Origin: Cladosporium sp. IMV 00045
Taxonomy: Eukaryota; Ascomycota; Dothideomycetes; Cladosporiales; Cladosporiaceae
Length of the DNA: 56,321 nucleotides
Assembly (NCBI GenBank): GCA_001931905.2
Contig: MSJI02000567.1
Coordinates: forward strand, 1 to 56,321
Reading direction: 5' to 3'
The position numbers and the translations under genes are program-made. This document shows positions 40,677 through 50,659 of this stretch, in pieces. Positions within the stretch are counted from its first letter, which is position 1. Each line of letters opens with the position of its first letter. Below the pieces are notes generated by a model. The model did not search any database. It worked only from the letters and a program-made list of their open reading frames with translations, and was not told where the DNA came from.

Positions 40677-42509
40677 TCATAGCCAAGTCCCCAAGTTGAC
40701 TGCGACATGCTTAGTAAATGCATTGCATATGCATGTATTAGGTTGATTGGCTTACCATGAATCGCCTTGACCTGCGTGTAAGCCGAAAGAGCATACTGGC
40801 CAAGCTCCCTCCCAATACCGCTCTGCTTGTACCCACCAAAGGGGATACCAAAGTGGCTGTCCTGCGAGCTGTTGATCTGCTGCTGCATTAGTTCTGACCT
40901 GATAGGACTGCAACATAAGGCATGAGTGCTTACCCAAACCATTCCAGCTTGGATCTCGCCTGCAACACGGTGGCCGCGGACAATATCTTTGGTGAACACT
41001 GCTGCACCAAGACCATACTCAGTGTCGTTCGCTTTCTCGATCACCTCGTCTTCCGATTTGAACGATTGCACCACGACGAAGGGTCCGAAAACTTCCTCTC
41101 GGACTGCTTTCATGTCATTCCTGACGTCCGCGAAAATCGTGGGATCGACGAAATAGCCCTGCTTGTTGGACACTTCACCTCCCAAGACCAGCCTTGCGCC
41201 TTCAGATTTTGCAGAGTCGACGTAGCTCAGGATCTTCTCCTGCTGGGACTTGCTGATTTGAGGACCGTGTGTTACGTTGCTGTCGAATTGGCTGCCGATC
41301 GTGGTGTTTTCTTGGGTGTACTTTTTGAACTCCTCCAAGAATTTGTCGTAGATCGAATCCTGGACGTAGATTCTCGATGTGGACGTACAGACCTGGCCGG
41401 CCATGGCTGCGAGCAATGTCAGTCTTGTGACACTTCGGGTCATGCAACGTGGACCTTACCCATGATTCCAACATGCGACCACTTGACGGCCTGGTCCAAG
41501 TCAGCGTCTTCGAACACCACAAGCGGGCTCTTGCCACCAGTCTCAAGCGTGATGTTCTTCATATTGATTGCAGCGGACTTCATGATGTTGCGGCCGGTCG
41601 CAGTGCTTCCAGTAAAAGCGATCTTGTCAACCCCTTGATGTCCAGCAAGGACAGATCCAGCTGTCTTGCCGTATCCGGGCACGACGTTCACAACGCCAGG
41701 CGGGAATCCTGCCTCTTTGATGAGAGTGCCCAAGTACAGTGCTGACAGAGGAGTCTGTTCGGCAGGTTTGAGTACGACGGTGTTGCCACATGCTAGAGCA
41801 GGGCCAAGTTTCCACGCGGCCATCTTCCCGAAATAGTCAGCCATCACTCCATCTAACAGTCCACACGAGCATACATACCATCACAGGGAAGTTCCAGGGA
41901 ATGATCTGGCCGCACACACCTGACTACGCATTAGCATGTCTGTTCCCTCCGTAGGTCAACTACCAGTCTGCCTTACCAAGCGGCTCATGCTTCGTATAAG
42001 CAAGCTTCGCATTTCCCACATCAATCGTCTGACCGTAAATCTTATCCGCCCAACCAGCATAATACCTAAACACCGAAACCGTTTCCGCGACATCCTCGCC
42101 AAGCACAACATCGAACGGCTTGCCGTTGTCCCAGGCATCGATGGTGGCCAAAATGTGCTCGTCGCGCTTGCACAAATCTCCCAGCTTCCAGAGGAGAGCG
42201 CCGCGCTCTTGGGGCGTCAGGTTTCGCCATTCCGAGCCGGACTTGAAAGCTGCCCGTGCTGCTGCGACGGCGGAGTCGACGTCCTTCTCGCCTGCGGCTT
42301 GGACTTTGGCGATGACGGTTTCGTCGTAGGGGTTAACTGTTTCGATGGTCTCGCCGGAGGTGGCGGGGACGAATTCGTTGTTGATGAAGAGACCTGCTTG
42401 TGTTAGAAACTGGTACACTCGATTTTCAATCAAAGGCAAGGAATCATCTACCGGTCGGCTGAGCATATTCGGTGCCGTTCGGCGCTGTGAGCTGGAGTAC
42501 TTCAGCCAT
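40677..42509 (-). CDS. NAD(P)-dependent aldehyde dehydrogenase
   Basis: Seven exons on the minus strand: 42452-42509, 41977-42393, 41879-41919, 41460-41823, 40934-41406, 40756-40876, 40677-40699. Six introns measure 53-58 bases and all frames join cleanly to give 498 residues, the usual ALDH length. It oxidises aldehydes to acids. Motifs: PWNFPV (cofactor), FTGSTATGR, general base Glu266 in [10 protein letters not shown], nucleophile Cys300 in [10 protein letters not shown], and the C-terminal VKAIHVNLGTWL assembled from the last two exons. It is close to fungal AldA/cytosolic ALDH (ALDH1/2-type). An isolated reading of any long exon gives a broken protein. Neighbours are an SDR in the same direction and a DUF3445 protein, so a shared oxidative pathway is possible but unproven. 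Confidence 0.94.
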
Positions 42510-43075
42510 GGCTTTGATAGCACACTTCTGTCAGTAGGGCGATAATTCCGAACAACGTCAAAGAATTTTAGGTAGAGATAAGTTGAAGCGATAACTTGGC
42601 ACTTCCTTCGAACAAGAACCTAGAAGATCTGAGGTTTTATGAAGAAAGTGGCCCGCCTCGTAAAGAGCTCCAACATGACCGAGGAGCAATTTATCGGCTT
42701 GCACAGCCATATCCACCCAAGTTGCCTAAGACAGGACGATAAGTGGCGTGTCGAAGCGGGGTTATGCTTTGATACAAGATGGTGGTTCGCGAGAGAAGAG
42801 GACGCGACGTAGCTTGTGATTACATGCAGCGCCAGCAGATCCCGGGCTCGGTGGGGTTTCTGGTGTTTCTTTGGGCATTAAACTTTCCTATTGCGGTATA
42901 GGGCAAATGGACATGATAAAGTCTGTTATCTTCGCGAGAACATGCCTCTTTCTGATTTTACGTATTTTCCAACAAACTGATGAGTAGCTTGTTATTGAGA
43001 CGAATCGACATCTACGACGGATCTTCCTCTTTTCTTATGCATCTATAATACTCTAGCAACAGCTCGACGGCTTCA
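42510..43075. other. Intergenic region, ALDH promoter
   Basis: 566 bases between the ALDH start and the DUF3445 gene 3' end. No gene seen. Confidence 0.55.
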
Positions 43076-44581
43076 TCAAAACGGAAACTCCCCCTCCGGC
43101 TCCTCCAACACCCCACTATCAGTCTGTAATCGATGCTGCTCATCAAGATACGGCAGTAGGAGATGATCCCAATGCGCCCGTCCCTTATACCTCGACACAT
43201 CATTATCCCAGTTGCGAATGGCTTCCGCCAGCCGACCGGGCACATGCGGTTCTTGAGCAATGGTCGTCATGGGCTCAAAATAAGTGCGAATCGTGAACAT
43301 CAAAGCGCCTGAACGAGGGAGGCGGCGGAGCGTCTGTCGTTCGGATCGAAAGTGTATTTCGTCGACTGTTAGGCCTCTGCTGTTTGCACTTTCCCAGGCT
43401 ATGAAGGGTGTTAGTCTCGGGTTTTCGTCTTGCCATCGCAATCTGTTCAGACTTACAAGCCACTTCTTCGCCTTTCTGCTCTCCCATGCGATGGGACCAG
43501 TGCAGACCATCGTCGAGTTGAATGAAGAACTATAACATCTTTAGCGACATTCCCGACAATATCACAATTTGTTTCGACGACTTACATTGTTCCTCGTAAC
43601 AGGCTTCTCCGGTGCCATGGTATTGAAGAAACGATTCATCGACTTTTGAAGCTTTGCGCCGTAATGGGGAACCTTGGCCTCGAAGTGCAGCGTGTCCAAA
43701 GACATGCCGAATTTCTCTCGCAATCGCCAGAATCCCGGCAAGCAGACGGCGCCGGCATTGAAATGGTATTCACCATCTAGTTGTAGTGTCAGCTTCTGCG
43801 TCTGTGTATGTTGGATAGTCCAAGGGATCATGACCGTACCATCACGTTTGACCATCAAGACCAGGTCGTCCTGCACGAGACGTGCAGCCGTGGCTAGGGC
43901 CTCCGTAGGGTTCGCTAAGCTATGTTAGTCCCGCCTCAAAATAAGATAAGAATCAAACAAGCACACCTGCAGGATACCTCAGCTCCTCCCCTGTAACAGC
44001 ATTATGCAAAACGCCCTCACTCAGTCGAAAAATCCGAGGATATCGATGCGTCAAGTACCTCGTCAACTCTTCCAGCATCTCAAAACACGCATCGCGGGTG
44101 ACAGCATCGTCGAAGTACTTGACGTGCGCGTCGAGGTCTTTCTCCAGCTCGGAGACTTTCAGGTCGTGGTAGCGTTTGTAGTTGGAGTCCATCTCGATCC
44201 AGTGGTTCCAGTCCAGCTTGCGGATGCCCATGGTGATGTGGTTCTTGCCATGGCGGAAGGGGCGGTAGACTTGCGGTTTCGATGTGTCCAGGTCGAAGTC
44301 TTCCAGTGGTGTTGGCAGGGGTGTTTGGAATGGTGTTGGTGGTGGTGAGCTTGATGGTACGCCTATAGTGGTTTTTGTTAATCGTACTGAATGGCGATGT
44401 GGTGGTCGTGTGGTTGAGAATGCTTTTTCTCGGACTGACCTTTCCCTGTGTCCTTTGACTTCTTCAGGATGAGAGAAAGTGCGAGCGTACTTGCGACGCA
44501 TAGAATGAGAAAAATTGTAGTTGGTGTTGTGCTTGATGCATGACGCACCCAATCAGAAATTGCTGCATCCATCATTGACAT
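43076..44581 (-). CDS. Membrane-anchored DUF3445 / HODM-alpha-like heme protein
   Basis: Six exons: 44440-44581, 43967-44362, 43840-43914, 43586-43776, 43457-43529, 43076-43398; introns of 77, 52, 63, 56 and 58 bases; 399 residues. The 63-base intron (43777-43839) is in frame and stop-free, but removing it joins VKRD to DGEYHFNAG as in the family. One N-terminal membrane segment ([18 protein letters not shown]) is followed by a DUF3445 domain: [68 protein letters not shown]. The domain is related to the alpha subunit of bacterial heme-dependent oxidative N-demethylase. The fungal function is unknown; oxidative removal of a small group from an amine is a reasonable hypothesis. Confidence 0.88.
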
Positions 44582-45589
44582 GACTTTGACCAGAAAAAAT
44601 AGAGTATCGCAGTACTACAACTACAAGCATCATTCGCATGACCAAGTCCGGTCATACAGTATATAACCTTTCCTAACGGTCACATCTTTAGTCCAGCCAT
44701 CCTTCGGCATGCCTCAGGCATTTTTTGATAGAGAAGAAGATGGTCTCTCGACTTGCCTGAAGCGACATCGAATATGCGAGGGTGTCCGCGGGGTCCGGCA
44801 CTTTTGACTCCTTTGCCGCGCGCTTAACTTACTGAGTGAGGAAAGTAAAGTGACAACTTCTGCCCGCCTGTTTATATTGCGTGAAACTTGATGTGCCGTA
44901 GTCTCTGTGACGACACCGTCAGGAATCTGGTAGGTCAGAGAGACGTTTGGATTTTTAAGGCTTCGCTCGAGAAGGCAAGTCGGATGACCACCGTTGGCCT
45001 TATCGTGCGTCAAGATCCATAGCTCCTGATATCTGACATAATACTTTGCACTTCCCCACGCGGGACTGCTTCTAAAACTCCTGCTACCTCCATAACTACC
45101 GACTTGAATTATCGACAAGGATGCCACCCATGACACAAATCCGTGGCCGCGCTTCCAAGACTCGGCTGGAGAAGGCTGAACTGAACAGTGCCGTTCCCAA
45201 GGCGGTGGGCAAAAAAACCCCGGTCCTTTAGTGCGTCAAGCCCTATGCTTGCATTCCTCACATCGTCCCTTCGTTGTTTTGCTTCGTTGCAATTGGAGAT
45301 ACCCCTTCACTTCACGCCGCACGTTCGCAAAATTACACATTAAAAATCGCAGCCCTCCTCACGACTGATAAGATGCCGTCCTGCCCTTGCTACCACAGCG
45401 CGTTTCGCGCGGACACTCGGCCAACAAGAACTTCGCTGCGACCGAAGGTGGCAATCTTGCTCGGATCAGCTCGTGGAATAGATGTCTCCATAGAGATGAG
45501 CACACAAGTATTGAAGTGGTGAAAGGCTCTCACGCTGCGAGCTCTGCCTGCTCGATGCAGGGCTGAGTTCGATAGTGGCTGTCGCGGAA
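44582..45589. other. Intergenic region
   Basis: 1 kb between the DUF3445 start and the 3' end of the Zn2Cys6 gene. TATATAA near 44661 may serve the DUF3445 promoter. No supported gene. Confidence 0.5.
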
Positions 45590-46987
45590 TCAAAGCACCA
45601 GCGTTCCTTGCGGAAGGTTATTGAATGTATTGTGCCAGTCTCCTGATTGCTGATCCGATTGCCATAACTGCTCCAGTGCCTGACGGATAGAAACGACCGA
45701 CTCGAAACCAAGACCTTCTTGAACGGCATCTATTCGCGAGAGAGTAGTCGCTCTGCAGGCAGCATCAATCGCATGCGCCCCAGTGACGTAAAGTGGGAAG
45801 ACTGTACAGTTGTGCGACTTGGAGTCCATCTCCATGCTGGTAATGCAGGCTAAGCACGCTCGAACATGCTGTTGAACGAGGAAATGCTTCGTTGGTAAGA
45901 AGCACACAGCTCGATAAAGGAAAATCATGGCAGCGTGCTGGAAAGATCGACACAGCGCTTGGGAGTAGATCGCTGCCTTGCGGGCATTCTCGTCCTCGTA
46001 CGAATCGCTCATGTCAGTCGATGCAAAATCCCCTAGCGATGGATACGAGGGCTGCAGCACGCGCTCGAAATGATCAACCCTATTGACTACGGTGCTGTTT
46101 CCCTGGCCAATTTCGTATGCATAATGCGCCAGTTCGGTCATTACACCAAAGACTGACGCAAATGTTACTTTGCCATGCTGTCCGAATTCCCACCAGACGG
46201 GCCCAGATTCGATATTATCCCAAGTCGTATGAGAAATGCTTGGCTGAATGCCTCGGAGCATTGCATTAATGACATCGGTGGTGGCAAATTCGGAGAGTAG
46301 CATGCTGATCTCCTTGTTTGCGCTTTGTAAGACACGGTCAAAGCCGCCAAGACTGCGCACTATGGCAACTACTCCAGCGTGGTGTGAATGTGTTGACGCA
46401 TAAGGCTGCAAACAATCGACAAAGCCATCCGAATGGTAGAGCAGTAGGACGGCTAACAGCAACGCGTGAAGGGCTGCATTTGAGGTCGAAGGATCGACAA
46501 GCGACCCTCGGATACCAGCCAGGCATTTGACACGCCTATTTATCAGACTTTGATTGGATGCTTCCCGATCTTTGAGAGCGCGATGGGCTTCCGCGAATAT
46601 ACAAGCTGCCTCGAGGACGGGCTGCGATTGTAGAGCAATGGATATAGGCGGCTGGCATGGTTGATCCGAAGTTGATAGTAGAGGCCAGAGCCGACCGCGA
46701 AAGTAGTCGAGTGCCTTCTTCTCAGGCACGGCGAGTGGCGTTTGGAAGGAGAGTGGTCCGATGGTGAGAGGTCCAAGCGTCTGCTGTTGAACAATGGAAG
46801 TCCGGCTACGCCGTGCGTCCCAACGAAGGAGGACCTTGTCATAACAGCACTCCGTGCCGGATGCCACACATCTTCGGCAGGCAGGTTTCTGCAAGTCGCA
46901 TTTGACGCGCCGCTGCTTGCACGCCCAGCAGGAGCCTTCAACCGTCCGCTGACGTTTGGGCGGATGCTCGGCGAGAGGCGACGACAT
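45590..46987 (-). CDS. Zn2Cys6 transcription factor
   Basis: Intronless 465-residue nuclear regulator. The zinc cluster near the N-terminus reads C-x2-C-x6-C-x6-C-x2-C-x6-C (CWACKQRRVKCDLQKPACRR then CVASGTEC). A basic PPKRQRT stretch before it may be a nuclear localisation signal. The rest fits a fungal-specific transcription factor middle domain (for example ALHALLLAVLLLYHSDGF, FQHAAMIFLYRAVCFLP). The targets are unknown; nearby oxidoreductase genes are candidates. ATG at 46987. The stop of a small HTH-like gene lies only 26 bases upstream in the same direction, so the two could share a transcript or even a protein. Confidence 0.9.
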   Translation of the reverse strand: MSSPLAEHPPKRQRTVEGSCWACKQRRVKCDLQKPACRRCVASGTECCYDKVLLRWDARRSRTSIVQQQTLGPLTIGPLSFQTPLAVPEKKALDYFRGRLWPLLSTSDQPCQPPISIALQSQPVLEAACIFAEAHRALKDREASNQSLINRRVKCLAGIRGSLVDPSTSNAALHALLLAVLLLYHSDGFVDCLQPYASTHSHHAGVVAIVRSLGGFDRVLQSANKEISMLLSEFATTDVINAMLRGIQPSISHTTWDNIESGPVWWEFGQHGKVTFASVFGVMTELAHYAYEIGQGNSTVVNRVDHFERVLQPSYPSLGDFASTDMSDSYEDENARKAAIYSQALCRSFQHAAMIFLYRAVCFLPTKHFLVQQHVRACLACITSMEMDSKSHNCTVFPLYVTGAHAIDAACRATTLSRIDAVQEGLGFESVVSIRQALEQLWQSDQQSGDWHNTFNNLPQGTLVL

Positions 46988-47013
46988 GTGGTTTCTTCAT
47001 GTGGACTCGAGTG

Positions 47014-47541
47014 TTAAAGGCCAACGACAGGGTACATTGTGCTGTTGCTGCCAGGCCAAATCAAGTGTTGATGGAAGTCCAGACCGGGTTGCTGCTGTGG
47101 TGTCTCTTTTCCAGAGGTTAGCGCGGGGTCCAGTCGGCTCATTTCCGGTGACATCTCAGGAGCTGGACCTGGATCTGGGGCCGCGGCTTGCACTTGAGAT
47201 TGGCCATCTGGAGCGCCTGAGGCTGCAGCCATGATGGTGTCCTTTGTCGCGGACTTGCGTGCAGATGCTGATTTCCTAGCACCAGCCTTTTTCTTGCGAT
47301 CGGGTTTGGGGGGAGCAGTTTTGGGTCTTCCGGAGCGGGCTTTGGGGGCTGCGCAGGCCATGAGGTCCTCGAGTTTGGTGCTGTTGTTGGCATACTCTTT
47401 GGTCCTCATGATGAACTTCTCCAGCCAACTTCTCGTCACCTCCAGGCGGCGGCACACCTCCTCGGATTCCATCTTCAGGTCTTGAGTGTAGGCCAGCGCC
47501 AGGTGGCGCTTCCATAGGGGTGCTTCAGGTCCACGCGGCAT
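47014..47541 (-). CDS. Small basic HTH/AT-hook-like protein (unknown)
   Basis: 175-residue hypothetical protein. Residues 8-50 (LWKRHLALAYTQDLKMESEE then VCRRLEVTRSWLEKFI) look like a helix-turn-helix segment. The middle is highly basic with Lys/Arg/Ala/Ser runs (KPDRKKKAGARKSASARK) and an AT-hook-like SGRPKTAPP. The C-terminus is Pro/Gln-rich. A DNA-binding role is suggested by composition only. ATG at 47541. Only 26 bases separate it from the zinc-cluster ATG; a 41-base GT-AG intron could in principle fuse the two in frame. Confidence 0.5.
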   Translation of the reverse strand: MPRGPEAPLWKRHLALAYTQDLKMESEEVCRRLEVTRSWLEKFIMRTKEYANNSTKLEDLMACAAPKARSGRPKTAPPKPDRKKKAGARKSASARKSATKDTIMAAASGAPDGQSQVQAAAPDPGPAPEMSPEMSRLDPALTSGKETPQQQPGLDFHQHLIWPGSNSTMYPVVGL

Positions 47542-48594
47542 GTTGAGATGGTTAGCTCAATGATCTAATAGAAGTCAGGGTGGTGGTGTTGCATGTACAT
47601 GTATGTATGTAGGAGAGGGCTGGTGAGAAGGCGCGTCGAATGGCGTTGCTTCCCCGCCTAAAGGCCTGCGCTTTGCGACATACTTGTCCCGATGTTCGGC
47701 ATTGAGCCTTGGTGGTTGAAGTGACTCGAACCCGGCTCTTCGCACATGACTTCCACCAACACTATAAGTACTGCAATAGAATGGTCCTGCATGCATACTA
47801 AACCATATCAATCATTTGCTTTTGGGTCCCTTGCGTGCCCAACAGTGATGTCTGTCGATCGTAGCTTCTTACCCCAACCCTAACCCTAAGCTGTTCATTG
47901 GCTTCACGCCTCAGAAGGCTCCCCTCGCCTTCCCGCGCCTTGAACGATGAACATGCTACATAACCCGATCATATGTTCGTGCTACTACATGCTGTGTTGC
48001 TCTGGTGGTCGCCGCCCGTCTTGCTCGTGTTCGTTGGCGCATCGATCTCAGTCTCGCTACCCCCTCACAAAGAATTGTATGGACTCGAACTTTAGTTCAT
48101 CATGCACGCCTCTGACCATCTCAACATGCTTTTGAGTACGGAGCTCCTCGCATCGCAGTACCTTTATTCCAGCCTCGAACCTTTACAATCCTTCACCAGC
48201 TACATCAATACCCAGACAGCGAGGTATCACTACGCTAATGCAGGCTTCCTTCAAACATATCATCGGAGATCCGGGGCCCACCAACGGTTCACCGACCCGG
48301 AATATGCAGCACAACGCATCGAATGCTGACTTCATGCACGTCCCGAGACATGCTTCGGTTGGCTGATGAGCATGCTCTTCCTTTCCCGGATGATCCTGCG
48401 CGGCTGGCATAGCTCCATGTACCGTGAGATTCTGGTGCTGACCAGACGCATACGTATATCTGAGGCTCCGACGCTCATCTCACTCGTCCTTGATAAAAGA
48501 TCTGGCTCCGAGTGGCTTAACATTAGAGCATACTTATCAGCAACCTTGACTTCAATAGTACAGCTATACACACCCTTGATTCATAATTATTACC
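47542..48594. other. Divergent intergenic region
   Basis: 1.05 kb between the HTH-like and monooxygenase starts, holding the telomere-like motif at 47872-47889. Short frames around 47947-48680 have no domains. Confidence 0.5.
47872..47889 (-). repeat. Interstitial telomere-like motif (telobox)
   Basis: CCCCAACCCTAACCCTAA, with the same variant unit as the motif at 15226-15243 but in the opposite orientation; 16 bases are identical between the two. Confidence 0.75.
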
Positions 48595-50453
48595 ATGGGC
48601 TCTATAGCAGCAACTTTCCCTACGCCCACCGTCTCGCTGACCGAACATCCTGCAACCTTACCAGAAGAATACATCCCAGATGACATAGACAAAGAGTCGA
48701 TCGTAGCCGCTGTCATTCCACAGCTTTTGAACCTCGAAGCAATTCATCTCACCGACAACGCCATCTGGAGAGACTTGTTAGCTCTCACTGGTACCTTCCG
48801 CACCTTCTACGGCCAAGATGTTGTATCGAAGACATGGCGGCATCTCTGCAAGAAAGCCGCGCTCCAAAATCTGGCAGTGACGGCAGAGTCGGCACAAGTG
48901 CTTCGCTTCGGTCCCAAGGCTTGCTGGCTGCAGGTCGGAATTACATTCGACACAAATGGTGCATGTCCAGCGAAGTGCTCCGGTAGCCTAGGACTTGTCC
49001 CTTGCAATGGGTCTTGGAAGATATGGTTGATCACGACGGTCCTAGAGCAACCACATGGATTCCCTGACGTCGACAAGCTGCAGCCTGGTCCGCCAGACGC
49101 CAATGACAATGGCTGCCTCGATTGTGTCGTGGTAGGAGCCGCAGTAGCAGGCCTAAGCATGGCGGGCCGCCTGAAATCGCTGGGCCTGTCATATGAGGTG
49201 CTCGAACAGCACGACAGCGTCGGCGATATCTGGACCAAGGCTCGCTACGAGTCCGTCAAATTGCACACCTCGCGCGACTTCAACCAGCTGCCCGGGTGGC
49301 CGAAGACGTTCACAGCAGAAGACCCGTACCACCTGAAGAGCTCCGACCTCGCAAAAGGATTCCAGAAGTACGTGAAGACCTTCGGCATCAACGTAACGAC
49401 CAGCACCAAAGTCATCAACGCGAAATACGACGCTACCAAAAAGACTTGGACGATCGATGCCGTACGTGACGGCAAAACACTTACCCTGACCGCCCGCCAC
49501 CTCGTCCTCGCAACCGGAAGCAGAGGCACCAACCCCATCAGTCCCACCTACGCCAACCGCCCACTTTACCAAGGCACCGTTCTACACGGCATCGACTGGA
49601 AAAACGCCACTCCCTGGCGCGGCAAGAAAGGCATCGTGATCGGCTCTGCGAACACGGCCCACGACATCATCGCCGACATGGTGCGCGCGGACTTCTCGAG
49701 CGTGACGCTCGTTCAACGAGGCAAGACCTTCGTCCTGCCCGCCTCGACGTTCAGCGCGCTCGTCGACCCCGTCTACAAGCCAGACGTCCCCAGCGAAGTC
49801 TCCGATCGCATCCTGCTCAACAACCCCCTGCCCGTGCAGCGCTTGGTCGCCATGGAGGGGATACGAGCTTGCGCGGACATGGATCCGGCTTACTTTGACA
49901 GATTGGAAGCGAAGGGGTATTTGGCGGAGCGGTACGGTGACTTGTGGGGTTTGATCTATGATCGTGAAGGCGGGCATTTTTTCGACGTAGGTTCTGGCGA
50001 GCTCATCGCCGACGGTCGAGTCAAAGTCAAAAGCGACGCTTTGCCCGTGGAATATACCCCGAAAGGTCTGAGATTCAGCGACGGCAGCGAGCTCGAAGCA
50101 GACGTGATAACATTCGCGACCGGCTACTCGAATGACATGAAAGCGTGCGCGGCACGCATCGTGGGGGAGGACGTGGCCAAGAACCTGGAAGAGTTCTGGC
50201 AGTGCGATGCGGAGGGCGAGACGCGAGGTGCATGGAGGGATACGGGACGTAAGTTAAGATATACTCGCTTGATTTTTTGTGTGAAGCTACATACTGGGTC
50301 AGGATCTAACACTCCCTTTTCTCAACAGATCCCGCCCTTTGGTACACTGGCCATGGGTATGCTCATGCTCGGTACTATTCCAGATTCCTGGCCATGCGCA
50401 TCAAAGCTGATGTGGACGGCCGCCCGATTCCGCAATGGACTGGGAGTCTCTGA
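48595..50453 (+). CDS. FAD/NADPH monooxygenase, FMO/Baeyer-Villiger-like
   Basis: Two exons, 48595-50248 and 50329-50453, with an 80-base intron (GTAAGT...CAACAG), 592 residues. Splicing gives the end DTGHPALWYTGHGYAHARYY, as in related monooxygenases; reading through the intron instead yields an unrelated basic tail. The first 150 residues resemble an NTF2/SnoaL-like domain. The FAD motif VVVGAAVAGLSMAG is at about 178, the fingerprint YQGTVLHGIDW matches [F/Y]xGxxxHxxxW, the NADPH motif GIVIGSANTAHDI follows, and FATGY closes the core. These enzymes oxygenate nitrogen, sulphur or ketone groups; the substrate is unknown. The start context ACCATGG is strong. Confidence 0.88.
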
Positions 50454-50659
50454 TGGTGAGGTTCCCGTGCGCAAATCCCGTTGTTGCCGTCGAAAGAAGA
50501 AGAAAAGAAACAGGTCCGAGTCTTACTACGGCCTTGATGCCAGAGTGAGTGTGAAGCAGATGGCAACCTACCTATGCGCTCTTTCGTAGCTGCCGAAGTA
50601 GACAAGCATTTTTTTGAGCATTTTTGTCATTTTCTCACCTCGTTGAGGCTATTAGACTT
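50454..50659. other. 3' region of monooxygenase gene
   Basis: Untranslated region leading into the tandem array. Nothing else seen. Confidence 0.5.

Noticed and set aside
44714..45136. 140-codon minus-strand frame upstream of the DUF3445 gene
   Set aside because: Begins at a GTG, no ATG, no domain.
47715..47762. GGGTTCGAGTC-like sequence on the minus strand resembling a tRNA T-loop
   Set aside because: The flanking bases do not pair into a 5-base T-stem and no acceptor, D or anticodon stem could be drawn.
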